This document shows, in pieces, positions 39,910-49,512 of a DNA stretch of 64,000 nucleotides. Position 1 is the first letter of the stretch. Each line of letters starts with the position of its first letter. A program made the position numbers and the translations under genes. Source of the stretch: Sphingobium sp. YR768 (lineage in GTDB: Bacteria > Pseudomonadota > Alphaproteobacteria > Sphingomonadales > Sphingomonadaceae). The notes beneath the pieces are model-generated. The model saw only the letters and a list, made by a program, of their open reading frames with translations. It did not search any database and was not told where the DNA came from. Location of the stretch: assembly GCF_900111125.1 (NCBI RefSeq), contig NZ_FOGE01000009.1:62001-126000 (forward strand). The letters run 5' to 3'.

Positions 39910-41076
39910 ATGCAAATTCATCCGCTGATTACCGACAGCAAGACCCTTGCCGATTTCTGCGCCCGCATTGCGAAATCCCCGTACATCGCCGTCGACACCG
40001 AATTCATGCGGGAAAACAGCTATTGGCCCGAACTGTGTCTGGTGCAGGTTGCCGACCCGAACGAAGCCGCGGCGATCGACCCGAAGGCGCAGGGGCTGGA
40101 CATGACGCCGCTGCTGGACCTGCTGGTCAATAATGAGGATGTGCTCAAGGTCTTCCATGCTGGTGGGCAGGATATCGAGATCGTCCACAACCTGACCGGC
40201 AAGACGCCGCATCCGATGTTCGACACGCAGATTGCGGCCATGGCGCTGGGGCTGGGCGAGCAGATCGGCTATGGCAATCTGGTCGATGCGTGGATGGGCG
40301 TGCAACTGGACAAGGGCGCGCGCTTTACCGACTGGGCGCGGCGGCCGCTGGACAAGCGCCAGATCGACTATGCGATCGGCGACGTCACCTATCTGATCCA
40401 GATTTTCCCCAAGATGCTGGAAGAGTTGCGCAAGACCGGGCGTGGCGACTGGCTGGATCAGGAAATGGAGCGGATCAGCGATCCCAGCCATTATGAAAAT
40501 GATCCCTCGCAGGCATGGCAGCGCGTGCGCATCGCCAGCAAGAAGTCCGACGTGCTGGGACGGCTGAAGGCGCTGGCGGCATGGCGCGAGATCGAGGCGC
40601 AGGACAAGAATCTGCCGCGCGGGCGCATCGTGAAGGATGAGACGCTGGCCGATATCGCCAGCCATCCGCCGCGCACGCAGGAAGATCTGGGCAAGGTGCG
40701 CGGGTTGAGCGCGACATGGCGCAGCAATGATATCGGCGCGCGGCTGATGAACGCGCTGGCCAAGCACCAGCCGCTGGGCAAGGACGAGATGCCCGAGCGC
40801 GATCCCAAGCGGCCGGGGCTGGGCAAGGACGGCGCGCTGGTCGCGGATTTGCTGAAGCTGTTGCTCAAGATTCGCTCGCGCGACATCAATGTCGCGGCGC
40901 GGCTGATCGCGCGGACGGATGATATCGACGCGCTGGCGGCGGGCGTGCGTGAGGGCCTGTCGATCCTGGAAGGCTGGCGTTATGAACAATTTGGCCGGGA
41001 CGCGGTTGATCTGGTCGAAGGCCGGATGGCCTTTGCGGTCAAGAATGGCCGGTTGAAGATGACGCGCACGGAGTAA
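39910..41076 (+). CDS. rnd: Ribonuclease D
   Basis: 388 residues from ATG 39910. The DEDD exonuclease motifs are seen: VDTEFMRENSYWPE (Exo I), HAGGQDIEIVHNL (Exo II) and DYAIGDVTYLIQI (Exo III, with the Tyr of the DEDDy class). An HRDC helical domain follows at about 205-285. The 3'-5' exonuclease trims tRNA precursors and other structured RNAs. An 11-nt gap to the next lipoprotein gene suggests co-transcription. Confidence 0.96.
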   Translation: MQIHPLITDSKTLADFCARIAKSPYIAVDTEFMRENSYWPELCLVQVADPNEAAAIDPKAQGLDMTPLLDLLVNNEDVLKVFHAGGQDIEIVHNLTGKTPHPMFDTQIAAMALGLGEQIGYGNLVDAWMGVQLDKGARFTDWARRPLDKRQIDYAIGDVTYLIQIFPKMLEELRKTGRGDWLDQEMERISDPSHYENDPSQAWQRVRIASKKSDVLGRLKALAAWREIEAQDKNLPRGRIVKDETLADIASHPPRTQEDLGKVRGLSATWRSNDIGARLMNALAKHQPLGKDEMPERDPKRPGLGKDGALVADLLKLLLKIRSRDINVAARLIARTDDIDALAAGVREGLSILEGWRYEQFGRDAVDLVEGRMAFAVKNGRLKMTRTE

Positions 41077-41087
41077 GGAGAGGCAAG

Positions 41088-41390
41088 ATGCGGATGGCCT
41101 TTGTGGGATTGATGGCGCTGCCGCTCGCCGCCTGTGCGGGTGCCAGTGGTCAGGGGCCGGAGACGCCGCCCGCCGCATCCGCGGAGGGGCCTTGCCGCAA
41201 TGACGGGCTGGAGCGGTTCGTCGGGCAGAAGGCAAGCGCCGAACTGGGCGCGGACCTGCTCAAGGCATCTGGCGCGAAGACGCTGCGCTGGGGCGGGCCG
41301 GGCATGGCGATGACGATGGATTTCCGTCCCGATCGGCTGACCGTCAGCTATGATGAAGCGATGGTGGTTACGTCTGCGCGGTGCGGGTAA
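41088..41390 (+). CDS. Small lipoprotein, I78 peptidase-inhibitor-like
   Basis: 100 residues. The lipobox LPLAAC puts the lipidated Cys near residue 16, so this is a membrane-anchored lipoprotein. The mature part has the I78 family outline: a Cys pair (GPCRNDGL and the C-terminal ARCG), LRWGGPGMAMTMDFRPDRL, and an acidic strand at the end. I78 proteins inhibit serine proteases; several are periplasmic lipoproteins. Ribosome-binding site AAGGAGAGG. Downstream of rnd in the same direction. Confidence 0.78.
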   Translation: MRMAFVGLMALPLAACAGASGQGPETPPAASAEGPCRNDGLERFVGQKASAELGADLLKASGAKTLRWGGPGMAMTMDFRPDRLTVSYDEAMVVTSARCG

Positions 41391-41396
41391 AAGCAA

Positions 41397-41490
41397 CATG
41401 TTCCTGCGAAGGCAAGAACCCAGTCCCGCCGTCTGAACTAGGCTGAGGGCGAGCCGCTTGTCTCGCCTCAGTGCTTTCGCAGGAGCACGT
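41397..41490. repeat. Palindromic intergenic repeat, family B, copy 2 (diverged)
   Basis: The outer arms (41397-41425 and 41471-41490) match the arms at 23085-23150, with CCTGCGAAGGCA in common. The centre is replaced by a second hairpin in which CTGAGG(G)CGAG pairs with CTCGCCTCAG. The right end lies only 25 nt before the next gene and may affect its translation. Confidence 0.75.
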
Positions 41491-41515
41491 TTCCTATGAT
41501 CTCGAAAGTCTGTTC

Positions 41516-41899
41516 ATGACCGCTGCCGCCGATCTGGCCATTCGCATGGCACGCGCCACGTTCAACCGGGCGCTGGAGGAGGCTAACCTGAATGCGATCG
41601 GGCCGCTGCTGGCCATGCATGTCGTGATGGTGACGGGCACGGACAGCGCCGTGATCAGCGGGCGCAAGGCGCAACTGATGGCGTGGAAGCGGGAATTCGC
41701 GGCGCGGGAGCGGATGATCTACACGCGCACGCCAGACAGCATCGTCATGTCCCCCACCGAACCGATCGCGATGGAACATGGTCGCTGGCAGGGCGCCGTC
41801 GATGGCGTGGTGCAGGCGTCGGGCGACTATAGCGCGAAGTGGCGCGATATCGGCGGCGACTGGGTGATCGAGGCGGAAATCTACCTGACGCTTGCCTGA
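41516..41899 (+). CDS. SnoaL/DUF4440-like small protein
   Basis: 127 residues from ATG 41516. The N-terminal helix-loop (ARATFNRALEEANLNAIGPL), the central strands and the end (GDYSAKWRDIGGDWVIEAEIYLTLA, in part) give the NTF2-like outline of DUF4440/SnoaL proteins: a helical start, then HGRWQG and SGDYSAKW strands. No signal peptide. Its last 19 nt overlap the end of the convergent diguanylate cyclase gene. Function unknown. Confidence 0.75.
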   Translation: MTAAADLAIRMARATFNRALEEANLNAIGPLLAMHVVMVTGTDSAVISGRKAQLMAWKREFAARERMIYTRTPDSIVMSPTEPIAMEHGRWQGAVDGVVQASGDYSAKWRDIGGDWVIEAEIYLTLA

Positions 41900-43755
41900 G
41901 CCGGGGCCGGAACGAGCGTCGTTTCGCCGTCATCGGCAACGGGCGTGTCGAGGATGATGCGATTGCGGCCGCCCCGCTTGGCGCGATAGAGCGCAGCGTC
42001 GGCGGCCTGCAACAGGGTCGATCCGTCGCGGGCCATGGGTTCCGCCCAGGTGGCGATGCCGAAGGACATGCTGGTCGATCCCAGCGCGCGCCCACCCTGT
42101 TTCAGCACGATTTCGCTAATGCTCTTGCGCAGCAGTTCGACCCGCGCCGACAGCGCCTGCGCGGTGGTGCCCGGCGCGATGATGGTGAATTCCTCCCCGC
42201 CATAGCGGCAGACGATGTCGCCGTCGCGGAAGCGGCTGCGCATTTCGCTGGCCACCGACTGGAGCACGCTGTCCCCTGCATCATGGCCGAATTCGTCATT
42301 GAACCGCTTAAAATGGTCGACGTCGCACATGACCAGGCTGAGCGGGATGCCGGACCGGCGCGAGCGGGCGATCTCGATCGCCAGCGCCTCTTCCATATAG
42401 CGACGGTTGAACAGGCCGGTCAGCGGATCGCGGATCGTCTGTTCGCGCAGGCCACGCTGGAGGCTATGGTTGACCAGCGCGGAGCTGATATTTTCCGCCA
42501 TCACGGTCAGGCGGAAGCGATGTTCTTCGCCGACCACACCCTGAAGATAGAGGGTGCCGATCACCTCGCCACCGGCCAGCAAAGGCTCGCAATGATAGAT
42601 GGCGTCGGCATCGACATGGGCGCAAACGATGTCGCCACCCGGTTCGGCGACGAAGTGGCTCTGTCCGCGCCGCAAGGCCCAGCACTGGTCTGGCGCGAAG
42701 CCATCTGCTCGCGGGGTATAGCCGCCCCATCCCGCAATCGGGATCAGCAGGTTGCGGCTGTTATTATGGGCATAAAGGCCGCCGGGGATGCCGGGGAGCA
42801 CGCGCGGCACGAACACGCCGATGACCTGAGCCAGTTCCTCGTCTGTGCGGGCGGCCTGCATGCGGTGGGCCATGCCGCCCAGCAATTCGATCACCTCGCC
42901 CCGTTCCCGCAGCGTATCGCTATTCTGCATCAGTTCGGTATGGGCGGCCTTGAGTTCCCGCTCACTGCGTCCCTGATCGGCGATGGCGGTCTGTAGCTGA
43001 TCGGCCATGGCGTTATAGCCGTCGGCAAGTTCTTCAAATTCGCGCGATCCCATCGGTTCGGTGACGCGCACCTCCCGCTCCCCCTGCCCCAGCGCCGTCA
43101 TCGCCTGACGGATCAGGCCAGCAGGCCGACGGATGCCCCAGATGAAGAGCAGGGAGATGGAGAGGATCAGCAATGCGAGCAGCGGGCCACCGACCAGCGC
43201 CAGCTTGCGGACCCAGGCGAGGCGATGGTCCGCCGCCTCGATCCGGCTGGTGCGCAGCGCCCGTTCCTCGATCAGGAAACTGTCGATCCGCAGCGATACC
43301 ATGGCCATCAGGTCGCGGCCGCCGCCGCTGGCGATCACGGCCCGTGCCTGATCGAAATCGCCCCGCCGGGCCAGATCGATCGTGCCCCGAAGCATGGCGA
43401 TGCGCCGTTCGACCAGCGTGCCGATTTCGCGCGCGCGCGCATTCTGGGCGGGATTGTCGGCCGTGAGGGTGACGACCTGGCCAACGGCGCGACGGGTATC
43501 GCCGATGCGCGAATCGACAGAGTCGGCAAAACTGGCGTTGCGGGTCAGGACGAAACCGCGCTGGCCCGATTCGGCTTCGCGCAGAGCGGCGAAGGCGTCG
43601 TCCATCGTCTCGATCACCTGCGCCGAATGCGTGACCCAGCGGAAGCTGTCCCGCGTCTGCATCGACGCATCGACCAGCATCCAGATGAGCGCCAGCAGGG
43701 CCAGCATGACCAGCAGGCCGAAAGTGGCGATCCTGGCGGTGAGAGACGAGAACAT
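41881..43755 (-). CDS. Membrane diguanylate cyclase (CHASE3-HAMP-GAF-GGDEF)
   Basis: 624 residues. A TM helix at about 8-28 is followed by a CHASE3-type periplasmic sensor (about 35-180, with ALREAESGQRGFVLT), a second TM near 188-210, a HAMP-like linker, a GAF-like domain (about 300-450) and a C-terminal GGDEF domain. The catalytic motif is GGEEF at 519-523. The inhibitory I-site RDGD is at 510-513, exactly five residues before it. The enzyme should therefore be active in making c-di-GMP and be subject to product inhibition. No EAL domain is present. Confidence 0.95.
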   Translation of the reverse strand: MFSSLTARIATFGLLVMLALLALIWMLVDASMQTRDSFRWVTHSAQVIETMDDAFAALREAESGQRGFVLTRNASFADSVDSRIGDTRRAVGQVVTLTADNPAQNARAREIGTLVERRIAMLRGTIDLARRGDFDQARAVIASGGGRDLMAMVSLRIDSFLIEERALRTSRIEAADHRLAWVRKLALVGGPLLALLILSISLLFIWGIRRPAGLIRQAMTALGQGEREVRVTEPMGSREFEELADGYNAMADQLQTAIADQGRSERELKAAHTELMQNSDTLRERGEVIELLGGMAHRMQAARTDEELAQVIGVFVPRVLPGIPGGLYAHNNSRNLLIPIAGWGGYTPRADGFAPDQCWALRRGQSHFVAEPGGDIVCAHVDADAIYHCEPLLAGGEVIGTLYLQGVVGEEHRFRLTVMAENISSALVNHSLQRGLREQTIRDPLTGLFNRRYMEEALAIEIARSRRSGIPLSLVMCDVDHFKRFNDEFGHDAGDSVLQSVASEMRSRFRDGDIVCRYGGEEFTIIAPGTTAQALSARVELLRKSISEIVLKQGGRALGSTSMSFGIATWAEPMARDGSTLLQAADAALYRAKRGGRNRIILDTPVADDGETTLVPAPAQASVR

Positions 43756-43841
43756 GGGCGGCCCTGATTGTGAGGCGCAACAATATCAGTCACGTCACCA
43801 TGGATAAAGCATCATGCGACGCGGTTCGCCGCATCGCAGCA

Positions 43842-44747
43842 TCAGCGGCGCCAGCGCGCCCAGATGGCGGTGGGCAGCGCGATGCCGCGTGCCTCCTCCC
43901 GTACGACCAGCTCGCCCGCATCGACCGTCCCGGGCAGGTCGGCAAAGGCCTGACGCAGCAATTCGCCGATCGCCAGAGCCGACATGCGCACGGCATAGAC
44001 GGTCAGGAACAGGAAGCGGCTGTCGGCGTCCAGCAGCGCGCGGCAATTGGCGATCAGACCGGGGAGATCCTCCTCCAGACGCCAGACTTCACCATCCGGG
44101 CCACGGCCATATTTGGGCGGATCGAGCAATATGCCGTCATAGCGGCGGTTGCGGCGCACTTCGCGGGCGACGAACTTGGCGGCGTCCTCCACGATCCAGC
44201 GGACAGGCTTGTCCTCCATGCCCGAAAGCGCGGCATTGGCGCGGGCCTGCGCCACCGACTTCTTCGACGCATCGACATGCACCATGCGCGCGCCGCCGGC
44301 CGACAGGGCCAGCGTGCCGACGCCGGTATAGCCGAACAGGTTCATCACCTCTGCGTCCGGCTTGTCGGCATAGCTGGCGCGCAGTTCGTCCCAGATCGGC
44401 GCCATGTCGGGAAAGAAGCCGAGATGGCGGAAGGGGGTGCAACTCGACTGGAAGGTCACTTCCTTCCAGTGCAGCGGCCAGCCTTCGGCCGGGACCGGCT
44501 TGTCATAATACCAGCGGCCGCCGCCATCCTCGTCCGAACCGGGGATGAATTCGCCGTCGGCCTTCCAGTCGGTCGTCGCGGGCTTCCACATCGCCTGCGG
44601 TTCGGGACGGATGAAGCGGAAGCGGCCATAGCGTTCCAGCTTTCGCCCGTCGCCCGAATCAAGCAGGCCGTAATCCGACCAGGGTTCGCCGATGAGGGTC
44701 TTGAGTTCCAAAGGGCTAGCCGCGCGGGGTCGCGCGTTCGGCGACAT
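43842..44747 (-). CDS. Class I SAM-dependent methyltransferase (RlmI-like)
   Basis: 301 residues from ATG 44747, which overlaps the end of thrC by 32 nt; TTG 44711 just downstream of the thrC stop is an alternative. SAM motif I reads NLFGYTGVGTLALSAGGA, motif II VHVDASKKSV, and motif IV ILLDPPKYGRGP, the D-P-P-K/P-Y type found in RlmI/RlmL rRNA m5C or m2G methyltransferases and their relatives. The N-terminal PUA domain of RlmI is missing, so it belongs to the shorter family. Target RNA inferred, not shown. Confidence 0.85.
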   Translation of the reverse strand: MSPNARPRAASPLELKTLIGEPWSDYGLLDSGDGRKLERYGRFRFIRPEPQAMWKPATTDWKADGEFIPGSDEDGGGRWYYDKPVPAEGWPLHWKEVTFQSSCTPFRHLGFFPDMAPIWDELRASYADKPDAEVMNLFGYTGVGTLALSAGGARMVHVDASKKSVAQARANAALSGMEDKPVRWIVEDAAKFVAREVRRNRRYDGILLDPPKYGRGPDGEVWRLEEDLPGLIANCRALLDADSRFLFLTVYAVRMSALAIGELLRQAFADLPGTVDAGELVVREEARGIALPTAIWARWRR

Positions 44748-46116
44748 AGGCGGTCACCGCCTCGAACGTGCCGGGCAGCTTGGCATAGCTTTCCTCCCGC
44801 GAGAACAGATCGCCCACGCGCGAAGGCAGCGGCGGACGGGTGCCGGTGGCGCGCTCGACCGCGTCGGGGAATTTGGCGGCATGGGCGGTCGCCAGCGTGA
44901 CGACGGGGATGGAGGCATCCACGCCAGCGGTGCGGGCAGCGGCCAGACCGATCGCGCTGTGCGGATCGATGATCTGACCGGCCGCGTCATAGGCCCAGCG
45001 CATCGCCATGGTCATGCCATCGGCATCGACGCGCGAGGAGGAGAAGAGGCGCGCTGCCCCTTCCCGCTGAGCATTGGTCAGGCGCATCGCCTTGCTGGCT
45101 TCGAAGCCGCGCATCTGTTCGGCGAGCGCCAGACCGTCGCGGCCGCCGGCAGCGAACAGCAGCCGTTCGAAGTTGGAGCTGACCTGAATGTCCATGCTAG
45201 GGGTGGCGGTCGCCACGACCTGACCCTGGCTATAGTCGCCTTCGGCCAGCGCGCGGTGCAGGATGTCGTTGACGTTGGTCGCGACGATCAGCTTGGCGAC
45301 CGGCAGGCCCATCTGCGCGGCGACATAGCCCGCAAACACGTCGCCGAAATTGCCGGTCGGGACCGAGAAGGCGACTTCGCGATGCGGCGCGCCCAGACGC
45401 ACGGCGGCGTAGAAATAATAGACGACCTGCGCCATCAGCCGCGCCCAGTTGATGCTGTTCACGGCGGACAGGTTGAAGCGGCTCTTGAAATCGGCGTCAT
45501 TGAACATCGCCTTCACCAGCGCCTGCGCATCGTCAAAGCTGCCGTCGATGGCGATGTTGTAGACGTTGGGCGCCAGCACCGTGGTCATCTGGCGGCGCTG
45601 CACGTCGGACACGCGGCCTTCGGGGTGGAGCATGAAGATATCGATCTTCGCCCGGCCCGCGACCGCATCGATCGCGGCGGAGCCGGTATCGCCCGAAGTG
45701 GCGCCCACGATGGTCAGATGATCGTCACGGCGCGAGAGGAAGCGTTCGAACAACTGGCCGAGAAGCTGGAGCGCGACATCCTTGAACGCCAGTGTCGGGC
45801 CGTGGAACAGTTCCAGCACCCAATGTTGATGATCGAGCTGCACCAGCGGGGTCACGGCCTGATGGCTGAACCGACCATAAGCGGCGGTGCAGAGTTCGCG
45901 CAGTTCCTCTTCGGTCAGCGAACCGGCGACGAAGGGGCTCATCACCCGGACGGCGGTTTCGACATAGGAGAGGCCGGCAAGACCGCTGATCTGGTCGGGC
46001 GTGAAGGCCGGCCAGCTCGTCGGCAGATACAGGCCGCCATCGGACGCCAGCCCGGCCAGCGTCACATCCTCAAAACCGAGCGCGGGCGCGCTCCCCCTGG
46101 TGCTCTGATATTGCAT
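44716..46116 (-). CDS. thrC: Threonine synthase
   Basis: 466 residues from ATG 46116; upstream in-frame codons lack family character. The PLP-binding Lys lies in TLAFKDVALQLLGQLF. GATSGDTGSAAIDAVAG binds the phosphate, and VPTGNFGDVFAGYVA follows, all as in the long (class 2-like) bacterial ThrC. It converts O-phosphohomoserine to threonine. It follows the SURF1 gene by 44 nt at the tail of the oxidase operon, a linkage seen in many sphingomonads as I recall. Confidence 0.97.
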   Translation of the reverse strand: MQYQSTRGSAPALGFEDVTLAGLASDGGLYLPTSWPAFTPDQISGLAGLSYVETAVRVMSPFVAGSLTEEELRELCTAAYGRFSHQAVTPLVQLDHQHWVLELFHGPTLAFKDVALQLLGQLFERFLSRRDDHLTIVGATSGDTGSAAIDAVAGRAKIDIFMLHPEGRVSDVQRRQMTTVLAPNVYNIAIDGSFDDAQALVKAMFNDADFKSRFNLSAVNSINWARLMAQVVYYFYAAVRLGAPHREVAFSVPTGNFGDVFAGYVAAQMGLPVAKLIVATNVNDILHRALAEGDYSQGQVVATATPSMDIQVSSNFERLLFAAGGRDGLALAEQMRGFEASKAMRLTNAQREGAARLFSSSRVDADGMTMAMRWAYDAAGQIIDPHSAIGLAAARTAGVDASIPVVTLATAHAAKFPDAVERATGTRPPLPSRVGDLFSREESYAKLPGTFEAVTAYVAERATPRG

Positions 46117-46160
46117 AATGGGAAAGCGCGGTAGCGATCCACGCGCGCCGGAGCAAGCGT

Positions 46161-46808
46161 TTAGGCGGGTTTGGCCGCGTTCCGCCAGCGCAGGGCCAGA
46201 ATATAGATGATGATGGCGATTCCGGCGAACAGGAACCATTGCACGGCATAGGCCAGATGATTGTTGGGCAGATCGTCCGCGACTGGTGGCGCGACGGGTT
46301 TGAGACCGGCAGGCGCGGTGCGGGCGATCAGCATCGGGCGGAGCGGTGGCGCCTTCCCATCGATGCGGGTGAACAGGGCGCGATGGTCCGGCTCCTGACT
46401 GATCCAGCCTTCCACCCGCCCCCCGGTCCAGTCAGGCTTGTCATCCGGTTTCTGGCCGACGCCGATCGCCACCAGCACGCCCGGCCCCTCCGCCCCGGTC
46501 GCGCAATGGGCGATATGGCGATAGCCGGTCGATCCATCGGCGGCGCGGCCCGCCTCCACCTGCCATTCGACGACGTTCAGGCAATGGACCGAGGACGGGC
46601 GAAAGAGGATCGCCGGGTCGACGGGCGGCAGCTTCGGGAAGGCGACGGCAGGCCGGGTGGGATTGGCGGTGGCGAGGGCCAGCGCCTGCGCCTTTTCCGC
46701 GCGGCGCTGCAACTGCCAGATGCCTAGGCCGATCATGGTCAGTACCGCCAGCGCGACGAGGATCGTCGGGATCAGGGGAATGCGGGCTTTGGCGGGCTGA
46801 TCGGTCAT
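46161..46808 (-). CDS. SURF1 family cytochrome oxidase assembly protein
   Basis: 215 residues with the family layout: TM helix one near the N-terminus ending in LGIWQLQRRAEK, a periplasmic domain, and a C-terminal TM preceded by the conserved NNHLAYAVQWFLFA. SURF1 proteins deliver or insert heme a into subunit I of aa3 oxidases. It is downstream of ctaE in the same direction, separated by a repeat and a terminator, so it may have its own promoter. Confidence 0.94.
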   Translation of the reverse strand: MTDQPAKARIPLIPTILVALAVLTMIGLGIWQLQRRAEKAQALALATANPTRPAVAFPKLPPVDPAILFRPSSVHCLNVVEWQVEAGRAADGSTGYRHIAHCATGAEGPGVLVAIGVGQKPDDKPDWTGGRVEGWISQEPDHRALFTRIDGKAPPLRPMLIARTAPAGLKPVAPPVADDLPNNHLAYAVQWFLFAGIAIIIYILALRWRNAAKPA

Positions 46809-46836
46809 GGCCGGTCCTTGAGACTGGATAGAATAT

Positions 46837-46906
46837 CGTCATTGCGAGCGTAGCGAAGCAATCCACCGCAGCGACAATGGATTGCTTCGCTACGCTCGCA
46901 ATGACG
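46837..46906. repeat. Palindromic intergenic repeat, family C, copy 1
   Basis: A perfect 29-bp inverted repeat, arms 46837-46865 and 46878-46906, beginning CGTCATTGCGAGCGTAGCGA. The 12-nt loop is all that is unpaired. It lies 28 nt upstream of the SURF1 start. A second copy with a C/T change in both arms is at 59969-60038. Confidence 0.92.
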
Positions 46907-46946
46907 GAGAAAGGCAAATCCGTCTTCGTGATATCCCCATGCGCGA

Positions 46947-46980
46947 CAAAAGAAAACGGCCGGAGTTTTCGCCCCGGCCG
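46947..46980 (-). terminator. Rho-independent terminator of ctaE
   Basis: CGGCCGG (46957-46963) pairs with CCGGCCG (46974-46980). On the minus strand TTTTCTTTT follows the stem. It is 28 nt beyond the ctaE stop and separates the oxidase genes from SURF1 and thrC. Confidence 0.85.
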
Positions 46981-47008
46981 CTCCGAACATCATGCGAGGG
47001 TCAATGGC

Positions 47009-47839
47009 TCAGCCGCCATGGACCGGGGCGCCCCAGCCGCCCCAGACATAGATGGCGACGAAGAGGAACAGCCACACCACATCGACGAAATGCCAGTACC
47101 AGGCAGCCGCTTCGAAGCCGAAATGCTGGCGCGGGGTGAAGTGCCCCTTATAGGCGCGGACGAGGTTGACGATCAGGAAGATGGTGCCGACGATGACGTG
47201 GAAGCCGTGGAAGCCGGTCGCCATGTAGAAGGCCGAGCTATAGGGGCTGCCGCCGAATGCGAAGGGTGCATGGGCATATTCATAGGCCTGGATGCACGAG
47301 AAGATCGCGCCCAGAATGATGGTGCACCACAATCCCTTGATCAGGCCATCGCGGTCGCCATGGATCAGCGCATGATGCGCCCAGGTGACGGTGGTGCCCG
47401 AACAGAGCAGGATCAGCGTGTTGAGCAAGGGCAGCTCAAACGCGTTCATCACCTCTATGCCCTTGGATGGGAACATACCCTCGATAGGCGCGAGCGCGCT
47501 GGGGAAGAGGGAGAAGTCGAAAAAGGCCCAGAACCAGCCGACGAAGAACATCACTTCGGACGCGATGAACAGGATCATGCCGTAGCGCAGGTGCAATTGC
47601 ACCACCGGCGTATGATCGCCGGCATGGGCTTCGGTGATGACATTGCCCCACCAACTGAAGAAGGTGAACAGCACGCCGCCCAGCCCGATCAGGAAAACCG
47701 CGCCGCCACCGGCGGGCATCGCGTCGGGATGCATCCACATGATCGCGCCGAACGCCATGACCAGTGCGGACATGGAGCCGAACAGCGGCCAGATGCTGGG
47801 CGGAAGGATGTGATAATCGTGATTCTTTGCGCCTGCCAT
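47009..47839 (-). CDS. ctaE: Cytochrome c oxidase subunit III
   Basis: 276 residues with seven hydrophobic segments. Landmark segments are [29 protein letters not shown], and the end [14 protein letters not shown]...[22 protein letters not shown], given in part, which carry the conserved Glu and His of COX3. It is part of the aa3-type oxidase in the inner membrane. Encoded 35 nt downstream of ctaG. Confidence 0.98.
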   Translation of the reverse strand: MAGAKNHDYHILPPSIWPLFGSMSALVMAFGAIMWMHPDAMPAGGGAVFLIGLGGVLFTFFSWWGNVITEAHAGDHTPVVQLHLRYGMILFIASEVMFFVGWFWAFFDFSLFPSALAPIEGMFPSKGIEVMNAFELPLLNTLILLCSGTTVTWAHHALIHGDRDGLIKGLWCTIILGAIFSCIQAYEYAHAPFAFGGSPYSSAFYMATGFHGFHVIVGTIFLIVNLVRAYKGHFTPRQHFGFEAAAWYWHFVDVVWLFLFVAIYVWGGWGAPVHGG

Positions 47840-47874
47840 GACCGCTTTTCCCTGCTCCTGTTCTTCTCTTTTCC

Positions 47875-48450
47875 TTAGCTTGCCTTCTTGCCCTGCTCAA
47901 CAGGATAGAAGGTATAGCTCAGCGTAATCTGTTGCGTGTCCCTGTTGTCGGGATCATCGAGGATTTTCGGGTCGATATAATAGAGGACGGGCATCCGCAC
48001 CTCTTCCCCCGGTTGCAGCGTCTGCTGGGTAAAGCAGAAACACTGGATCTTCGTGAAATAGCCACCCGCCTGCGTCGGGGTGACGTTGAAGCTGGCCGTG
48101 CCGGTGACCGGGCGATCCGACATATTCTTCGCGATGAAGATCGCCATGTCCTTCGCCCCCACCGTCACCGTGTCGGTCGGATGTTCGGGGTAGAATTTCC
48201 ACGGCATGCCCGGCTGGACATTGGAATCGAAGCGAATCGACATGGTGCGGCCGATGACGGCGCGCGCGGCCTTGTCATCGGCGGCGCGGCTGGTGGTGCC
48301 GCCAAAGCCGGTCTGTTCGCAGAAGATGCGGTAGAGCGGGACCGACGCGAAGCCGAGGCCCAGCATGGACAGGCCCACCACCGCCGTCGCCACCAGCGTC
48401 CGGCGATTGCGCCGGTCACGGTCGAAGGGCGAAGGCGGGATAGAGGCCAT
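47875..48450 (-). CDS. ctaG: Cytochrome c oxidase assembly protein CtaG (Cox11 type)
   Basis: 191 residues. A single N-terminal TM anchor is followed by a periplasmic domain with the copper-binding CFCFTQQ (C-x-C) and the conserved [15 protein letters not shown] before it. It inserts the CuB atom of subunit I. The ATG overlaps the stop of the upstream 45-codon gene in TGATG. Confidence 0.97.
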   Translation of the reverse strand: MASIPPSPFDRDRRNRRTLVATAVVGLSMLGLGFASVPLYRIFCEQTGFGGTTSRAADDKAARAVIGRTMSIRFDSNVQPGMPWKFYPEHPTDTVTVGAKDMAIFIAKNMSDRPVTGTASFNVTPTQAGGYFTKIQCFCFTQQTLQPGEEVRMPVLYYIDPKILDDPDNRDTQQITLSYTFYPVEQGKKAS

Positions 48451-48587
48451 CAGATCGCGTGGCTCGCGCCGATCTTGGCCAAAGTGATGGCGAAGAACAG
48501 GATGGCGAGAAAGCCCAGCAGCAGGCCGGTGACGATCGAGCGCGACTTTTGCCGGGCGCGAATCTGGTCCTGATCCTCCGGCTTCAT
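48450..48587 (-). CDS. 45-residue single-TM protein in the oxidase operon
   Basis: ATG 48587 overlaps the ctaB stop (ATGA), and its TGA shares a base with the ctaG start (TGATG), which strongly supports translation. The peptide has a charged start ([15 protein letters not shown]) and one hydrophobic helix ([20 protein letters not shown]). Small unannotated membrane proteins occur at this place between ctaB and ctaG in other alphaproteobacteria; they may correspond to the CoxF-like or oxidase-associated small subunit class. No function is shown. Confidence 0.85.
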   Translation of the reverse strand: MKPEDQDQIRARQKSRSIVTGLLLGFLAILFFAITLAKIGASHAI

Positions 48588-49495
48588 GCCAGCAGCCAGC
48601 GGTCGACGACCACTGCCCCGAACAAGAGGAAGAGATAGAGGATCGAATATTTGAACAGGCGCCGTTCCGGCTTCATGCGAGCGGGGTCGGTTTCCCGGCT
48701 GCGATAGACCTGGAAGGCGAGCGCCACGAAGACCGCTGTGCCGGCGAGCGCCACGCTGCCATAGACGATGCCGGTCAGGCGCAGCAGCACCGGGGCCAGC
48801 GCGGCGGCGGCCATGATCGCGGTGTAGAACCAGATCTGGCGACGGGTCGCGCGTTCACCGGCGACCACCGGCAGCATCGGGATGCCGGCGGCGGCATAAT
48901 CGGGGCGCACGAACAGGGCGAGCGCCCAGAAATGCGGCGGCGTCCAGAAGAAGGTGAGCATGAACAGGGCGACCGGCAGCGCGCCGACATCGCCCGTCAC
49001 CGCCGCCCAGCCGATGATCGGCGGGAAGGCGCCGGCCGCGCCGCCGATGACGATATTCTGCGCCGTCCGGGGCTTCAGCCAGATAGTGTAGATGAAGACG
49101 TAGAAGAGGATCGAGACGAGCAGCACGCCCGCCGCGAACCAGTTGGTCGCGACCCCCATCAGGATCACCGAGAAGAAGGACAGGCCGACGCCGAAATGCA
49201 GCGCCGCCTGCCGGTCCATGCGCCCGGCGGGCAGCGGACGGTTGGCGGTGCGCTTCATCTTCGCGTCGATATCGGCTTCCCACCACTGGTTGAGCGTGGC
49301 GGCGGCCCCGGCGCCCAGCGCGATGCACAGGATAGCGGTGAAGGCGAGGACGGGATGGATATGGCCCGGCGCGGCGAGCAGGCCGCACAGGCCGGTGAAC
49401 ACGACCAAAGTCATGACGCGCGGCTTGGTCAGCGCGACGAAATCGCGCCAATGGGCGGGCATGAGCGTGGCGGCGGGGTAGGTCAACATGGTCAT
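48584..49495 (-). CDS. ctaB: Protoheme IX farnesyltransferase
   Basis: 303 residues from ATG 49495 (ATG 49489 is also possible). It has the UbiA prenyltransferase pattern: the aspartate-rich [19 protein letters not shown] with the N-x3-D-x3-D signature, then [20 protein letters not shown] and a second acidic loop at [13 protein letters not shown]. Several TM helices follow. It makes heme O from heme B for the aa3 oxidase. Confidence 0.97.
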   Translation of the reverse strand: MTMLTYPAATLMPAHWRDFVALTKPRVMTLVVFTGLCGLLAAPGHIHPVLAFTAILCIALGAGAAATLNQWWEADIDAKMKRTANRPLPAGRMDRQAALHFGVGLSFFSVILMGVATNWFAAGVLLVSILFYVFIYTIWLKPRTAQNIVIGGAAGAFPPIIGWAAVTGDVGALPVALFMLTFFWTPPHFWALALFVRPDYAAAGIPMLPVVAGERATRRQIWFYTAIMAAAALAPVLLRLTGIVYGSVALAGTAVFVALAFQVYRSRETDPARMKPERRLFKYSILYLFLLFGAVVVDRWLLA

Positions 49496-49512
49496 TGCGA
49501 GGCGGCCTATAC

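Noticed and set aside
46805-46993. Small minus-strand open frame
   Set aside because: It consists mainly of the family C palindrome and has no independent support.
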